NCBI RefSeq assembly: GCF_019704555.1
Contig: NZ_AP024745.1
Coordinates: forward strand, 9,556,501-9,620,500
Source: Actinoplanes sp. L3-i22
GTDB taxonomy: Bacteria > Actinomycetota > Actinomycetes > Mycobacteriales > Micromonosporaceae
Direction: 5' to 3'
Length of the DNA stretch: 64,000 nt
This document shows, one piece after another, positions 18,274 to 26,009 of this stretch. Position numbers and translations under genes: made by a program. How positions within the stretch are numbered: position 1 is the stretch's first letter; each line of letters starts with the position of its first letter. The notes under the pieces are model-generated. The model was not told the DNA's origin and ran no database searches. It saw nothing but the letters and a program-made list of their open reading frames with translations.

Positions 18274-18497
18274 GCCGTACCGAACGAATTCGGTCTTCGG
18301 GAAAAGCGGGCCGCCCGTTCGCTCGATTCGGGCAAATTTTTCAAGGTTTTTCGAGGAGTGCTCTGACCTGCGGATTCGACCCCGGATCCGGGCGCTCCGG
18401 AGGGGGTCGCGGCGGAGGGGCGTTGAACCGGCCGGGCCGCGGGCCCCGTATGGCCCCCCAACCGGTGAACATCGACGTCCAACGACGAGGAGTGATC

Positions 18498-19316
18498 ATG
18501 AGGTCGCGCACGTACCGACGGAACCCGGGTAATCGGCGAAAGACGATCGGCGCGGTAGTGGTCGCGGGAGTGCTGGTGGTCTCCGGCGTCGCCGGGGTTC
18601 AGTTCGCGAACGCGAGCACCCAGCCCAAGGCAGCCGATCTGCTGAGCGTCGACGGTCAGCAGTTCGACGTGTCCAAGTGTCAGGCTGTGCAGGTCAACGC
18701 GGGTGCCGTGGTCTGTGACGGCGAGGCGCTGCAGCCGGTCCAGGCGCAGGACGCGGGTCAGGCCGCGGTGGCTTCGGCGCAGGCGCTCGAGGCGGCGTGC
18801 GACCAGTTCGCGCTGGACGCCGCGGCGGCCGCCGGCGAGCAGGCCGGTGCGGCCGCGGAGCAGAGCGCGGCGGAGAACAAGGCCGACAACAAGAAGCTGA
18901 CCAAGAAGTACCTCAAGTCGCTGAAGAAGGCCTCGAAGGCGGCCGAGGCAGCCGGCGCCGCGGACGAGCAGAACGCGGACGACCAGGGCGCGGCCGGTGC
19001 CGCCGGTGCGGACGACCAGGGTGCGGCCGGGGATCAGGGCGCGGCTGGCGACCAGGGTGCGGCCGGCGACCAGGGTGCGGCGGCGAACGACGCGGCGGCG
19101 ACCGCGGTGACGTCGGCGCAGGCCAGCCTGCTGCAGGCGTGCCTGGCACTGGCCGACGCGAAGGCCGTCGTGGCGGCCGGCGCCGGTGCGGCGGGCGCGG
19201 GCGCCGACGACCAGGGTGCGGCCGGTGACCAGGGCGCGGCCGGTGCGGACGAGCAGGGTGCGGCGGACGACGCGGGTGCGGCGAGCTCGGCTCCGGCCAC
19301 GGCCGCCAAGAAGTGA
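18498..19316 (+). CDS. Secreted Ala/Gln/Asp-rich repeat protein
   Basis: 272 residues. GAGGAG 7 nt before ATG 18498 fixes the start. Signal peptide (basic start, then AVVVAGVLVVSGVAGV) with cleavage near AFANAS-like NAS. The mature part has two Cys (SKCQAVQ..VVCDG), a Lys-rich coiled stretch (KKLTKKYLKSLKKASKAAE) and six or more DQGAAG-type repeats in two blocks, with DEQGAADD variants. Composition suggests an extended, possibly cell-wall-associated protein. No family recognised. The repeats are 15-18 bp DNA repeats (accagggtgcggccggcg) that can change in number. Confidence 0.75.
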   Translation: MRSRTYRRNPGNRRKTIGAVVVAGVLVVSGVAGVQFANASTQPKAADLLSVDGQQFDVSKCQAVQVNAGAVVCDGEALQPVQAQDAGQAAVASAQALEAACDQFALDAAAAAGEQAGAAAEQSAAENKADNKKLTKKYLKSLKKASKAAEAAGAADEQNADDQGAAGAAGADDQGAAGDQGAAGDQGAAGDQGAAANDAAATAVTSAQASLLQACLALADAKAVVAAGAGAAGAGADDQGAAGDQGAAGADEQGAADDAGAASSAPATAAKK

Positions 19317-19337
19317 CCTGCTGACAGCGCGAACTCG

Positions 19338-19374
19338 GAGGGGCGGGCGGCCTGCCCGCCCCTCGGTGTTTTCC
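19338..19374 (+). terminator. Intrinsic terminator
   Basis: GAGGGGCGGGC (19338-19348), loop GGCCT, perfect complement (19354-19364), then GGTGTTTTCC, 21 bp after the stop of the repeat-protein gene. Confidence 0.85.
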
Positions 19375-19411
19375 TGCGGAAGCCCGGAGCGCATTCGTAG
19401 GATGATTGCTT

Positions 19412-19837
19412 ATGCGGCGAATCACCCGTTTTCTGACCGCTCTGACGACGGGCATGCTGGCGTCCGCGCCCGTTGCGGCCCCGCCGCCGCTGCACCAGGG
19501 CTGGATTCAGACCAAGGCGGACAGCGGTCGCTGCCTGACCGGCGGGCCGATCGGAACGGTGCTGAGCACTCACCGGTGCGGCAATGACACGCCCGGCCAG
19601 GACTGGTTCCAGGCCAGCAGCGGAAAGCTCTACAACGGCGAGAACTGCATTCGAGCCGAGGGTACGGTCGTCCGGGTCGCCGAGTGCAACGGGGCCGATC
19701 CGGCGCAGGAGTGGTGGCTGACCGAGGCGATCCGCAACGGACAGTACGGGCCGTGCCTCACCGAGGAGCGCTCCGGCAAGGTCCGGCTCCGTACCTGTAC
19801 GTGGCGGATCGAGCAGAAATGGATCGCCGATTCCTGA
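19412..19837 (+). CDS. Small secreted ricin-type (beta-trefoil) lectin
   Basis: 141 residues: signal peptide of ~22, then one beta-trefoil-like domain with repeated Q-W/CLT units (GRCLTGG, PGQDWFQASSGKLYN, NCIRAEG, PAQEWWLT, GPCLTEE, KWIAD). It would bind sugars outside the cell. Six Cys fit the usual disulfide pattern. A TAGGAT box lies 8 nt before ATG 19412, suggesting a leaderless message. The stop codon lies inside a hairpin (19818-19850). Confidence 0.8.
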   Translation: MRRITRFLTALTTGMLASAPVAAPPPLHQGWIQTKADSGRCLTGGPIGTVLSTHRCGNDTPGQDWFQASSGKLYNGENCIRAEGTVVRVAECNGADPAQEWWLTEAIRNGQYGPCLTEERSGKVRLRTCTWRIEQKWIADS

Positions 19838-19850
19838 TCGGCGATCCATT
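19818..19850. terminator. Hairpin across the lectin stop codon
   Basis: AATGGATCGCCGAT (19818-19831), loop TCCTG, exact complement (19837-19850). The left arm encodes the last lectin residues and the stop TGA lies in the loop/right arm. There is no T-tract; it lies between convergent genes and may end transcription from both sides. Confidence 0.55.
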
Positions 19851-19856
19851 CGCACC

Positions 19857-19913
19857 GCAGGCTCAAGCTTTCCGCACTGCGGGCTCAAGCTTTTTGCTCT
19901 GCTGGCTCAAGCG
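19857..19913. repeat. Three spaced copies of GGCTCAAGC
   Basis: CAGGCTCAAGCTTTCCGCACTG, CGGGCTCAAGCTTTTTGCTCTG and CTGGCTCAAGC follow each other with a period of about 22-23 bp. The last copy includes the stop codon of the MFS gene. Meaning unknown. Confidence 0.5.
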
Positions 19914-21121
19914 GGCCGGCGGGCGGTCATCGCGGCGACCGTGCCGAGCAGGGCCAGCATCAGGGCGACGAAGCCGGTCATCGCGGCCAGCGGCGTGAAG
20001 GCCTGCGTCGCGAGTCCGAGACCGATCACCGGGACGGTGAGTCCGAGGTACGCGATCAGGAACAGGCCGGCCAGCGCCTCGCCGCGACGCGACGGGGCGG
20101 CCAGGACGGCGACCGTGCCGACCGCGGTCTTGAACAGGGTGCCCGCGCCGATCCCGGCGATCATGCCGCCGAGGACGAAGACCGGCAGGCTGGCCAGGTA
20201 CATGCCGGTCAGCAGGACCAGGACGCCGGCGCCCTGGGCGGTCAGGCCGAGCGTGAGCTTCGCGGTCGCGGAGAGCCGGCCGGTCAGGGCCTGCGCGGCG
20301 GCCGCGGCGCCGAAGACGGCGAAGACCAGGCCGCCGGCCAGGACCCGCGACGAGTGGTGCAGGGTGCCGGCCACGAAACCGGGCGCGACCGAGGTGAACA
20401 GGCCGAAGACGGCGAACGCGGCGAAACCGGCGGCGAGGTAGCCCGCGACGGTGCGGTCCGCGCTGATCCGCTGCGGGCGGTAGGCCGGCTTGACCAGCCG
20501 CTCCCGCACGGTCTCCGGGGTCAGGGCGACGGCGGCGACGGCGACCAGGAGAAGAACGGCGAAGACAATGTACGGCGTACGCAAAGGGCCCTCGACGTAC
20601 GTCGAAATCAGCCCGGCCAGAAGCGACCCGGCGCCGAGGCCGCCGGTGTTGACCGCCGTGGAGACCACCTCGAAGCGCTGCTTGGACGCCTCGGGCCGGT
20701 GCACCGCGTGCAGTTCGTGCAGGTAGGCGGTCGCGGTCGCGGTGATCATGCCGACGCCGAGACCGGTCAGGAAGCGAGCGCCGAGCAGCACCGGCAGCGA
20801 CGTGCCGGTGAGGAACAGCACCGCGGCGACCAGCTCCAGCCCCAGCGCGGGGATCAGGATCTTCTTGCGGCCGACCCAGTCCGACACGTGGCCGGCGAGC
20901 AGCAGGCTGATCACCACGCCGACGGCGTAGACGGCGAACACGACGGTGACGGTGAACGTGGAGAAGCCGTCCCGGGCCACGTAGAGCGGGTAGAGCGGGG
21001 TCGGGACGGTGGAGAACGCCATCGCGATCAGGAACGCGGCGGCGATCATCCAGAACCCGGCGCCGTGCCGGGTCTTCACAGACGCATCGGTGAGACGCGG
21101 AGCAGGAGCCAGAACAGTCAT
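19907..21121 (-). CDS. Major facilitator superfamily exporter
   Basis: 404 residues, 12 membrane spans. Motif A-like loop GHVSDWVGRKK between spans 2 and 3; TPLYPLY after span 1 and GARFLTGLGVGM in span 4 are typical of drug-efflux-type MFS proteins. It is divergent from a LysR gene with an operator-like palindrome between them, so the LysR protein probably controls it and the substrate or a related compound is likely the inducer. ATG 21121 is chosen to begin just before span 1. Confidence 0.9.
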   Translation of the reverse strand: MTVLAPAPRLTDASVKTRHGAGFWMIAAAFLIAMAFSTVPTPLYPLYVARDGFSTFTVTVVFAVYAVGVVISLLLAGHVSDWVGRKKILIPALGLELVAAVLFLTGTSLPVLLGARFLTGLGVGMITATATAYLHELHAVHRPEASKQRFEVVSTAVNTGGLGAGSLLAGLISTYVEGPLRTPYIVFAVLLLVAVAAVALTPETVRERLVKPAYRPQRISADRTVAGYLAAGFAAFAVFGLFTSVAPGFVAGTLHHSSRVLAGGLVFAVFGAAAAAQALTGRLSATAKLTLGLTAQGAGVLVLLTGMYLASLPVFVLGGMIAGIGAGTLFKTAVGTVAVLAAPSRRGEALAGLFLIAYLGLTVPVIGLGLATQAFTPLAAMTGFVALMLALLGTVAAMTARRPA

Positions 21122-21181
21122 GCCCACAGCATCCGCACCAGCAAGCATCACGTCCAACACAAGTTTTTGAAGACTACGATC

Positions 21182-21196
21182 AGTATCAGTGATACT
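21182..21196. promoter_or_regulatory. Likely LysR binding site
   Basis: AGTATCA-G-TGATACT, a perfect 7-bp inverted repeat with one central base, in the MFS-LysR divergent gap and only 6 nt from the LysR start. It contains the T-N11-A and ATC-N-GAT features of LysR boxes. Confidence 0.75.
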
Positions 21197-21202
21197 TGCT
21201 GG

Positions 21203-22096
21203 ATGGAGCTGCGTCAGCTGGAGTACTTCATCGCGGTCGCCGAGGAGCAGCACTTCTCCCGGGCCGCCGTCCGCCTGCACGTGGTCCAGTCCGCGGTCTC
21301 CGCGGCGATCAAGTCGCTGGAACGCGAGCTCGGCGCCCAGCTGCTGGACCGCAACGCCAAGCGGGTGCTGCTCACCGATGCCGGCGCCGCCCTGCTGCCC
21401 CGGGCGCGGATCGCGCTGGACGCGGCGCGCGACGCCCGGGACGCGGTCGACGAGGTGCGCGGCGGCCTGCGCGGAACGTTACGTCTCGGCGTGCTCACCT
21501 CGATCCGCATGCTGGACCTGCCCGCGCTGCTCGGTGAGTACCATCGCCGCCACCCGGACGTGCTGCTACAGACCAGCGCCGCGCCGTCCGGCTCGGCCGG
21601 CCTGGTCGAGCGGCTCACCGAGCACCGCCTCGACCTGGCGTTCGTGTCGCTGCCCGGCCCACCGCCGGCCGGCATCCGGCTGATCGACCTGGCATGCGCG
21701 CGGCTCGATCTGGTGGTCCCGGCCGAGCATCCGCTGGCCGGGCGGGCCAGCGTGCCGATCACCGAGCTGGCCGGGATGGACTTCGTCGACTCGCCGATCG
21801 GCTTCGGCAACCGGGCGGTGTCCGACCGGGCGTTCGCGGCGGCCGGGGTCCGGCGCCGGGTGACGATCGAGATCAGCGACATCGGCACCGGGGTGGGCTA
21901 CGCCGAGCACGGGCTGGGGATCGCGCTGCTCCCCCGCTTCCTGCTGCGCGACGCGACCACGGTGGCGACGCTGGAGGTGACCGGCGCCGATCTGAGCTGG
22001 CCGCTGTCGCTGGCGATCCCGGCGGACCGTACGCCGGGCGCGGCCACCAAGGCGCTGATCGCCCTGGTCCGGGCGGTCTTCCGCAATCCGGAGTAG
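21203..22096 (+). CDS. LysR-family transcriptional regulator
   Basis: 297 residues. N-terminal winged HTH (MELRQLEYFIAVAEEQHFSRAA..., VQSAVSAAIKSLERELG) and a C-terminal periplasmic-binding-like effector domain (LRLGVLTSIRMLDLPALL, LVVPAEHPLAG, GIALLPRF). Likely senses a small ligand and controls itself and the divergent MFS exporter through the palindrome at 21182-21196. Confidence 0.93.
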   Translation: MELRQLEYFIAVAEEQHFSRAAVRLHVVQSAVSAAIKSLERELGAQLLDRNAKRVLLTDAGAALLPRARIALDAARDARDAVDEVRGGLRGTLRLGVLTSIRMLDLPALLGEYHRRHPDVLLQTSAAPSGSAGLVERLTEHRLDLAFVSLPGPPPAGIRLIDLACARLDLVVPAEHPLAGRASVPITELAGMDFVDSPIGFGNRAVSDRAFAAAGVRRRVTIEISDIGTGVGYAEHGLGIALLPRFLLRDATTVATLEVTGADLSWPLSLAIPADRTPGAATKALIALVRAVFRNPE

Positions 22097-22167
22097 TCCT
22101 GGCACCACCCCGGAAGCTAACGCCAGCAGGATCGTGGCGGGCCTGCCGGGTGAATAGCGTCGTTCTC

Positions 22168-23397
22168 ATGCGGACACTTCGACGATTCATCGCGGCAGTG
22201 CTGCTCACTGCCGTCGCGGGGGCGGCCATGGGCGCGCCCGCCGCGGCATCCACATCGGTGGTCACCCGGGGCTCGCTGGTCGCGGTCAACCCGATCACGA
22301 CCTACGAGTCCCGGGCCCAGGTCCAGGGATTGCTCACGGCAGGCGGCTTCGATGCCGCCGATGCGAGGTACGGCGTGAGCCTCCACCAACTCATCTATCG
22401 CACCGTCGACACCCGCGGGCAGGTCACCACCGCCAGCGGACTGGTCGCGTTGCCGGTCAACGACGCCCGGCACCTGCGCACCGTGTCGTTCGCGCACGGC
22501 ACCTCGGTGTATCGGGGGGACGCCCCGTCGGTCGCCGACGACCTGTTCCTCACCGGGCCGGCCATCACGTTCGCCTCCGCCGGGTTCGCCGCGGTGGCGC
22601 CCGACTATCTGGGGCTCGGCGCCGGCACCGGGCCGCACCCGTGGATGGACGTGCCGACCGAGACCAGCGCCTCGCTGGATCTGCTCCGGGCCGCGAAGAC
22701 CTTCGCCGCGCGGCAGGGGATCGGGCTGGATCGGGAGGTCTACGCCTCCGGGTTCTCGCAGGGGGCGTCGGCGGCGCTGGGGCTGTCCGAGGCGCTGCAG
22801 GGCGGGGCCGATCCGTGGTTCCGGGTGGCGGCGGTCGCCCCGATCAGCGGGGCGTATGCGTTGCGCAAGGCGGAGATCCCGGCCGTCTTCACCCCCGAGG
22901 TGCAGCCCCGGCTGGCGGCGGCGTACATGGCCTATCTGCTGACGTCGTACGACCGGGTGCACGACATCTACCGGGATCCGGCGGAGGTCTTCAAGCCCGA
23001 CTACGTCGCGATCGGGGATCTGCTCGACGCCAGCCACCCCGGGCCGGAGGTGCTCGAAGGGGTGCCGGCCACGGTCGACGACCTGCTCACCGACGCCGGG
23101 CGGGACCTGCTGCGCCGGCCGAACGCACGGTTCGCGGCGGCGCTGCGGGAAGCGGACAGCGTCTGCGAGTGGGCGCCGCGGGTCCCGGTGCGGCTCTACT
23201 TCAGCCCCGGCGACGAGCAGGCGGTGAACGCGAACACGGTGGCCTGCCGGTCGTCGTTCGCGGCTCGCGGGGTGCGGGTTCCGGCGGTGGACGTCGGGGT
23301 GGACACGTCCTACAGCGGCATGGTGCACGAGGGGTCGGAGCTGCTGGCGGTTCCGCAGATCGCCCGCTGGTTCAGCACGATGGCCGGCTCGCACTAG
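22168..23397 (+). CDS. Secreted lipase-family alpha/beta hydrolase
   Basis: 409 residues. Signal peptide ends near AAAST. Catalytic elements: nucleophile in ASGFSQGAS (GxSxG), Asp in YFSPGDEQAV and His in MVHEGSE. The order and the DYLGLG segment match the secretory-lipase (LIP) family that hydrolyses esters or triacylglycerols outside the cell. A TAGCGT box 7 nt before ATG 22168 suggests a leaderless message. Confidence 0.87.
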   Translation: MRTLRRFIAAVLLTAVAGAAMGAPAAASTSVVTRGSLVAVNPITTYESRAQVQGLLTAGGFDAADARYGVSLHQLIYRTVDTRGQVTTASGLVALPVNDARHLRTVSFAHGTSVYRGDAPSVADDLFLTGPAITFASAGFAAVAPDYLGLGAGTGPHPWMDVPTETSASLDLLRAAKTFAARQGIGLDREVYASGFSQGASAALGLSEALQGGADPWFRVAAVAPISGAYALRKAEIPAVFTPEVQPRLAAAYMAYLLTSYDRVHDIYRDPAEVFKPDYVAIGDLLDASHPGPEVLEGVPATVDDLLTDAGRDLLRRPNARFAAALREADSVCEWAPRVPVRLYFSPGDEQAVNANTVACRSSFAARGVRVPAVDVGVDTSYSGMVHEGSELLAVPQIARWFSTMAGSH

Positions 23398-23546
23398 CGC
23401 CCGGCCCGGACAGGCGGCCGCCAGCCACCCGGTTGGCGTCCGCCTCAGCCGTCATCCCACCAGCCGCCACCCCTGCCCGTCGCCCGTCCCCACCAGCCCC
23501 CTCCTCACGGCGCCCTCCTGAACGGCGCCCACCCACGCTGCCCCGT

Positions 23547-23695
23547 CCCGAACAGCGCAGCTCCCAAGCAGTGCCCTCCCGAGCGGGACTCTCCCGAGCG
23601 GCGCCCCCAATCCGCACCCACCCGAGCAGCGCCCACCGAGCAGCGCGTTCCCGAGCAGCGCGTTCCCGAGCGACGCCATCCCGAGCGGCGCCCTT
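23547..23695. repeat. Degenerate 15-bp tandem repeat
   Basis: About nine to ten copies of a unit like CCCGAGCAGCGCGTT (variants CCCGAGCGGCGCCCT, CCCGAGCGACGCCAT). The surrounding 23398-23894 has no supported gene. On the minus strand the repeat reads as a PLGMA/SLGNA/LLGNA series, but there is no start signal or family support. Confidence 0.7.
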
Positions 23696-23894
23696 TTGGC
23701 CGATCGCGGGACGGGAATGGGTGAGGCGATGGCGGGTGGCTCTAAAGGATTAGCCGGGTTGGTGGGTTCTTGGGGTGACGAATGGTCCGCCCACGCTGTC
23801 GGGGCGCAAGCTGGGATCTTTTCCTCTAGCCGGGCAAATCGGGTGGACATAGCTTGGAGGGCGAAAGCAGAAATCACGCACAGTTGAGGAAGCC

Positions 23895-24041
23895 ATGCAT
23901 CGCCGTCACCCGTCCCACCCGGCTGCTGTCCGTCGCCGGTCGGCGCTCGTCCTCCTGCTCACCTCGGCCGCCCTGTTCGGCGGCGTGCAGCACTTCGTCG
24001 CCGCGCCGTCGCATTGCCCGGCCCACCAGGCCTGCAGATAG
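23895..24041 (+). CDS. 48-residue putative secreted peptide
   Basis: From ATG 23895 with GAGGA about 6 nt upstream: a basic start with five Arg and several His, a hydrophobic run SALVLLLTSAALFGGV, then a short tail HCPAHQACR with two Cys. It looks like a signal peptide followed by a tiny Cys-pair peptide, or a small membrane peptide. No family recognised; too short for firm coding statistics. Confidence 0.45.
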   Translation: MHRRHPSHPAAVRRRSALVLLLTSAALFGGVQHFVAAPSHCPAHQACR

Positions 24042-24200
24042 CGCCGAGCGCGACTTCCCCGCGCGCAGCCGACACTGCCGGGACGGGGCGCGGGGCACCG
24101 CACGGCCGAGCATGGCGCGGACATGAAGCCCGAGGCACGGCACGAGGCCCGGGCACGGCAGGCGCGAGACACGAGGTGCAACTCGGGACGGCGCGGGCGC

Positions 24201-24290
24201 GAGACGCGGGCGCGAGACGCGGGCGCGAGACGCGGGCGCGAGACGCGGGCGCGAGACGCGGGCGCGAGACGCGGGCGCGAGACGCGGGGG
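24201..24290. repeat. 13-bp perfect tandem repeat (seven copies)
   Basis: GAGACGCGGGCGC starts at 24201, 24214, 24227, 24240, 24253, 24266 and 24279; six units are exact and the seventh diverges at its end. It runs up to the stop codon of the minus-strand gene at 24291. A looser copy lies near 24168. The rest of 24042-24200 shows nothing else. Confidence 0.9.
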
Positions 24291-25310
24291 TTAGAGGTAG
24301 GAAGTGGCGGTTTGGGCGAAGCCGTAGGGGGTGGTGGTCAGGTTGGTGTAGAGGTCGGTGGGGACCGTCAGCTGGATGCTTGTCGACTGGGTGGCGGTGA
24401 CCAGGCCGAACAAGCCCAGCAGGGTGGGGTGCTGTTGAGGGAGGCCGTCGGCGTACCCCAGGAGGTTCTCGTCGGTGGTGGTCGCCGCGGCCTCGACCAG
24501 GTCGTGCAGGAAGGCGGCCAGGGTGACCGGGTTGTCCTGGGGGTCGGCCAGCAGGTCGACGTAGGCGCGGGCCAGGTCCTCGTCGGCGGCCAGGAGGGCG
24601 CCGGCCGGGATGGCGGTCTGTTCCAGGACGAAGCCCGGGTCGAGTCTGGTCATGGCGTCGTCGCCGAGGACCACCGTGGTGGCCTCGTGGGCGGACGCCA
24701 GGCAGGCGGCCCGGACCGGGCGGGGCAGGGTGCGGACGGCCAGCTGGTCGGCGAGGGCCGCGCGGAGTTCCCGGACGACCGCGGCGTTGTCCTGGTCGGG
24801 GTGGGCCTGGGCGAGGATCTCCCGGATCGGGGCGGATCGGAGCGAGTCGTCCTGCGGCACCTCGGCGCGGCGGATGTGGACGTGGTCGACCTGGGTGAGC
24901 TCGCAGTCGTTGTCGACGGGCGGTGACGTGGACTTGCGGGCGTGCACCGTGTAGGGCGGGAACATCACGCCGAGGCCGTAGCTGCGGGCCTGGGCCCCGG
25001 CGTTCAGCACCACCGTGTGATATTCCGGCCGGACCGAGCCGGCGCTGGAGAAGCGGAGCTGGTAGCCGCGCAGCGGGCGGCTCTCCACGTCGAGGCCCTG
25101 CTCCTCCAGCTCGTCCTGCCGGAGCAGCCGCAGCAGGCCGAAGATCCGCAGGTCGTCCGCCACCGGGGTGGCGGACGGCGAGCGTTCCTGCTGGTGCGGG
25201 ATCCGGGAGGCGGTCTCCGGGCTGCGGGCCGCGGCCGAGGACGGGTGGAAGATCAGCATCTCGATGGAGGACGGGGACGACCTCTCCTCCGGGCGCGGGA
25301 CCTCGCGCAT
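24291..25310 (-). CDS. Uncharacterised 339-residue protein
   Basis: Not recognised. The first ~50 residues are Ser/Pro/Arg-rich and probably disordered; the rest is a mixed alpha/beta protein without signal peptide or membrane span (RIFGLLRLLRQDELEE, RPEYHTVVLNAGAQARSYG, QVDHVHIRRAE, LLADPQDNPVTLAAFLHDLVE). Composition and codon use are normal for the window, so it is probably real. It stands alone, followed by the 13-bp tandem repeat. Possible inner starts (such as Met18) would remove much of the disordered part. Confidence 0.65.
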   Translation of the reverse strand: MREVPRPEERSSPSSIEMLIFHPSSAAARSPETASRIPHQQERSPSATPVADDLRIFGLLRLLRQDELEEQGLDVESRPLRGYQLRFSSAGSVRPEYHTVVLNAGAQARSYGLGVMFPPYTVHARKSTSPPVDNDCELTQVDHVHIRRAEVPQDDSLRSAPIREILAQAHPDQDNAAVVRELRAALADQLAVRTLPRPVRAACLASAHEATTVVLGDDAMTRLDPGFVLEQTAIPAGALLAADEDLARAYVDLLADPQDNPVTLAAFLHDLVEAAATTTDENLLGYADGLPQQHPTLLGLFGLVTATQSTSIQLTVPTDLYTNLTTTPYGFAQTATSYL

Positions 25311-25409
25311 CTGACACCCCCAAGGCTCCTGAACGAACTCATCGAGCCTGACAGATCAGGAGCGGCGCGGACAGGGCCAGTCGGCGCGAGTTTGATCCAC
25401 CGGGCGAGA

Positions 25410-26009
25410 TCATGGGCGCTCCACCCGGGTCGGATCACCCCGGATCAGGTCGTCGTGGAGGCGCCAGCGGGCGGTGACCGACTCCTGACCGGCGGCGGTG
25501 TCGGACTCCGCCAGGCGCCGGCGGATCAGGTCCAGGGCGAGCCGGCGGTTGAGGCTGAGCTGGCGTTCGGTGTCGACGACCACCTCCATGCCGGTCGGGC
25601 GGTGGGTGGCCCGGACCGCGGTGCTGGCCTTGTTGCGGTGCTGGCCACCTGGGCCGCCGGTGCGGACGGCGACCACGTCCACGTCGGATTCCGCGAACGT
25701 GGTCCGCGGGGTGCCGACCTCGCACGGCTGGGCGGTGATGTACCAGTTCTTGCGGCCGGGTCCGGTCCGGTACGGACTGGGCGCCTGCCAGCACAACGTC
25801 CCGGTCCAGGACGAAGCGAACCCGGGGTCCGAGATCCGCAGCAGCACCGAACGATAGGTGCCGGGCCGCTCCCCTGTGACGGAGGAGACGCGCTCGACGG
25901 TCACGGAATGCCCGCGGGCGTCAGCTTCCAGCCGCCGCAGCAGCTGGGCCAGTGCCCACGAGCACTCCTGCGGCCCCCGCCCGGCCGACATCAGCAGATG
26001 CACGCTCAC
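25410..26009 (-). CDS. prfH: PrfH, release-factor-like peptidyl-tRNA hydrolase
   Basis: 199 residues: a class-I release factor reduced to the catalytic core. The GGQ motif sits in RTGGPGGQHRNKAS near residue 120, and the codon-recognition domain of RF1/RF2 is absent. PrfH is known to occur with a second RtcB ligase and to free the nascent peptide from ribosomes cut in the 16S decoding centre so that RtcB can reseal the RNA. GTG start overlaps the rtcB stop (GTGA at 26006-26009), which supports a shared task. Confidence 0.92.
   Translation of the reverse strand: MSVHLLMSAGRGPQECSWALAQLLRRLEADARGHSVTVERVSSVTGERPGTYRSVLLRISDPGFASSWTGTLCWQAPSPYRTGPGRKNWYITAQPCEVGTPRTTFAESDVDVVAVRTGGPGGQHRNKASTAVRATHRPTGMEVVVDTERQLSLNRRLALDLIRRRLAESDTAAGQESVTARWRLHDDLIRGDPTRVERP

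Noticed and set aside
18498..19316. Collagen-like or CRISPR-like repeat locus
   Set aside because: Repeats encode DQGAAG units within a clear signal-peptide protein frame, not Gly-X-Y or spacer-separated repeats.
23452..23877. Minus-strand protein with PLGMA/SLGNA/LLGNA pentapeptides
   Set aside because: It looks like a pentapeptide-repeat protein at first, but units arise from the 15-bp DNA repeat, there is no ribosome binding site and the rest is unlike any protein family.
24201..24290. CRISPR array
   Set aside because: Units are 13 bp, directly adjacent without spacers, and no cas genes are present; a simple tandem repeat.
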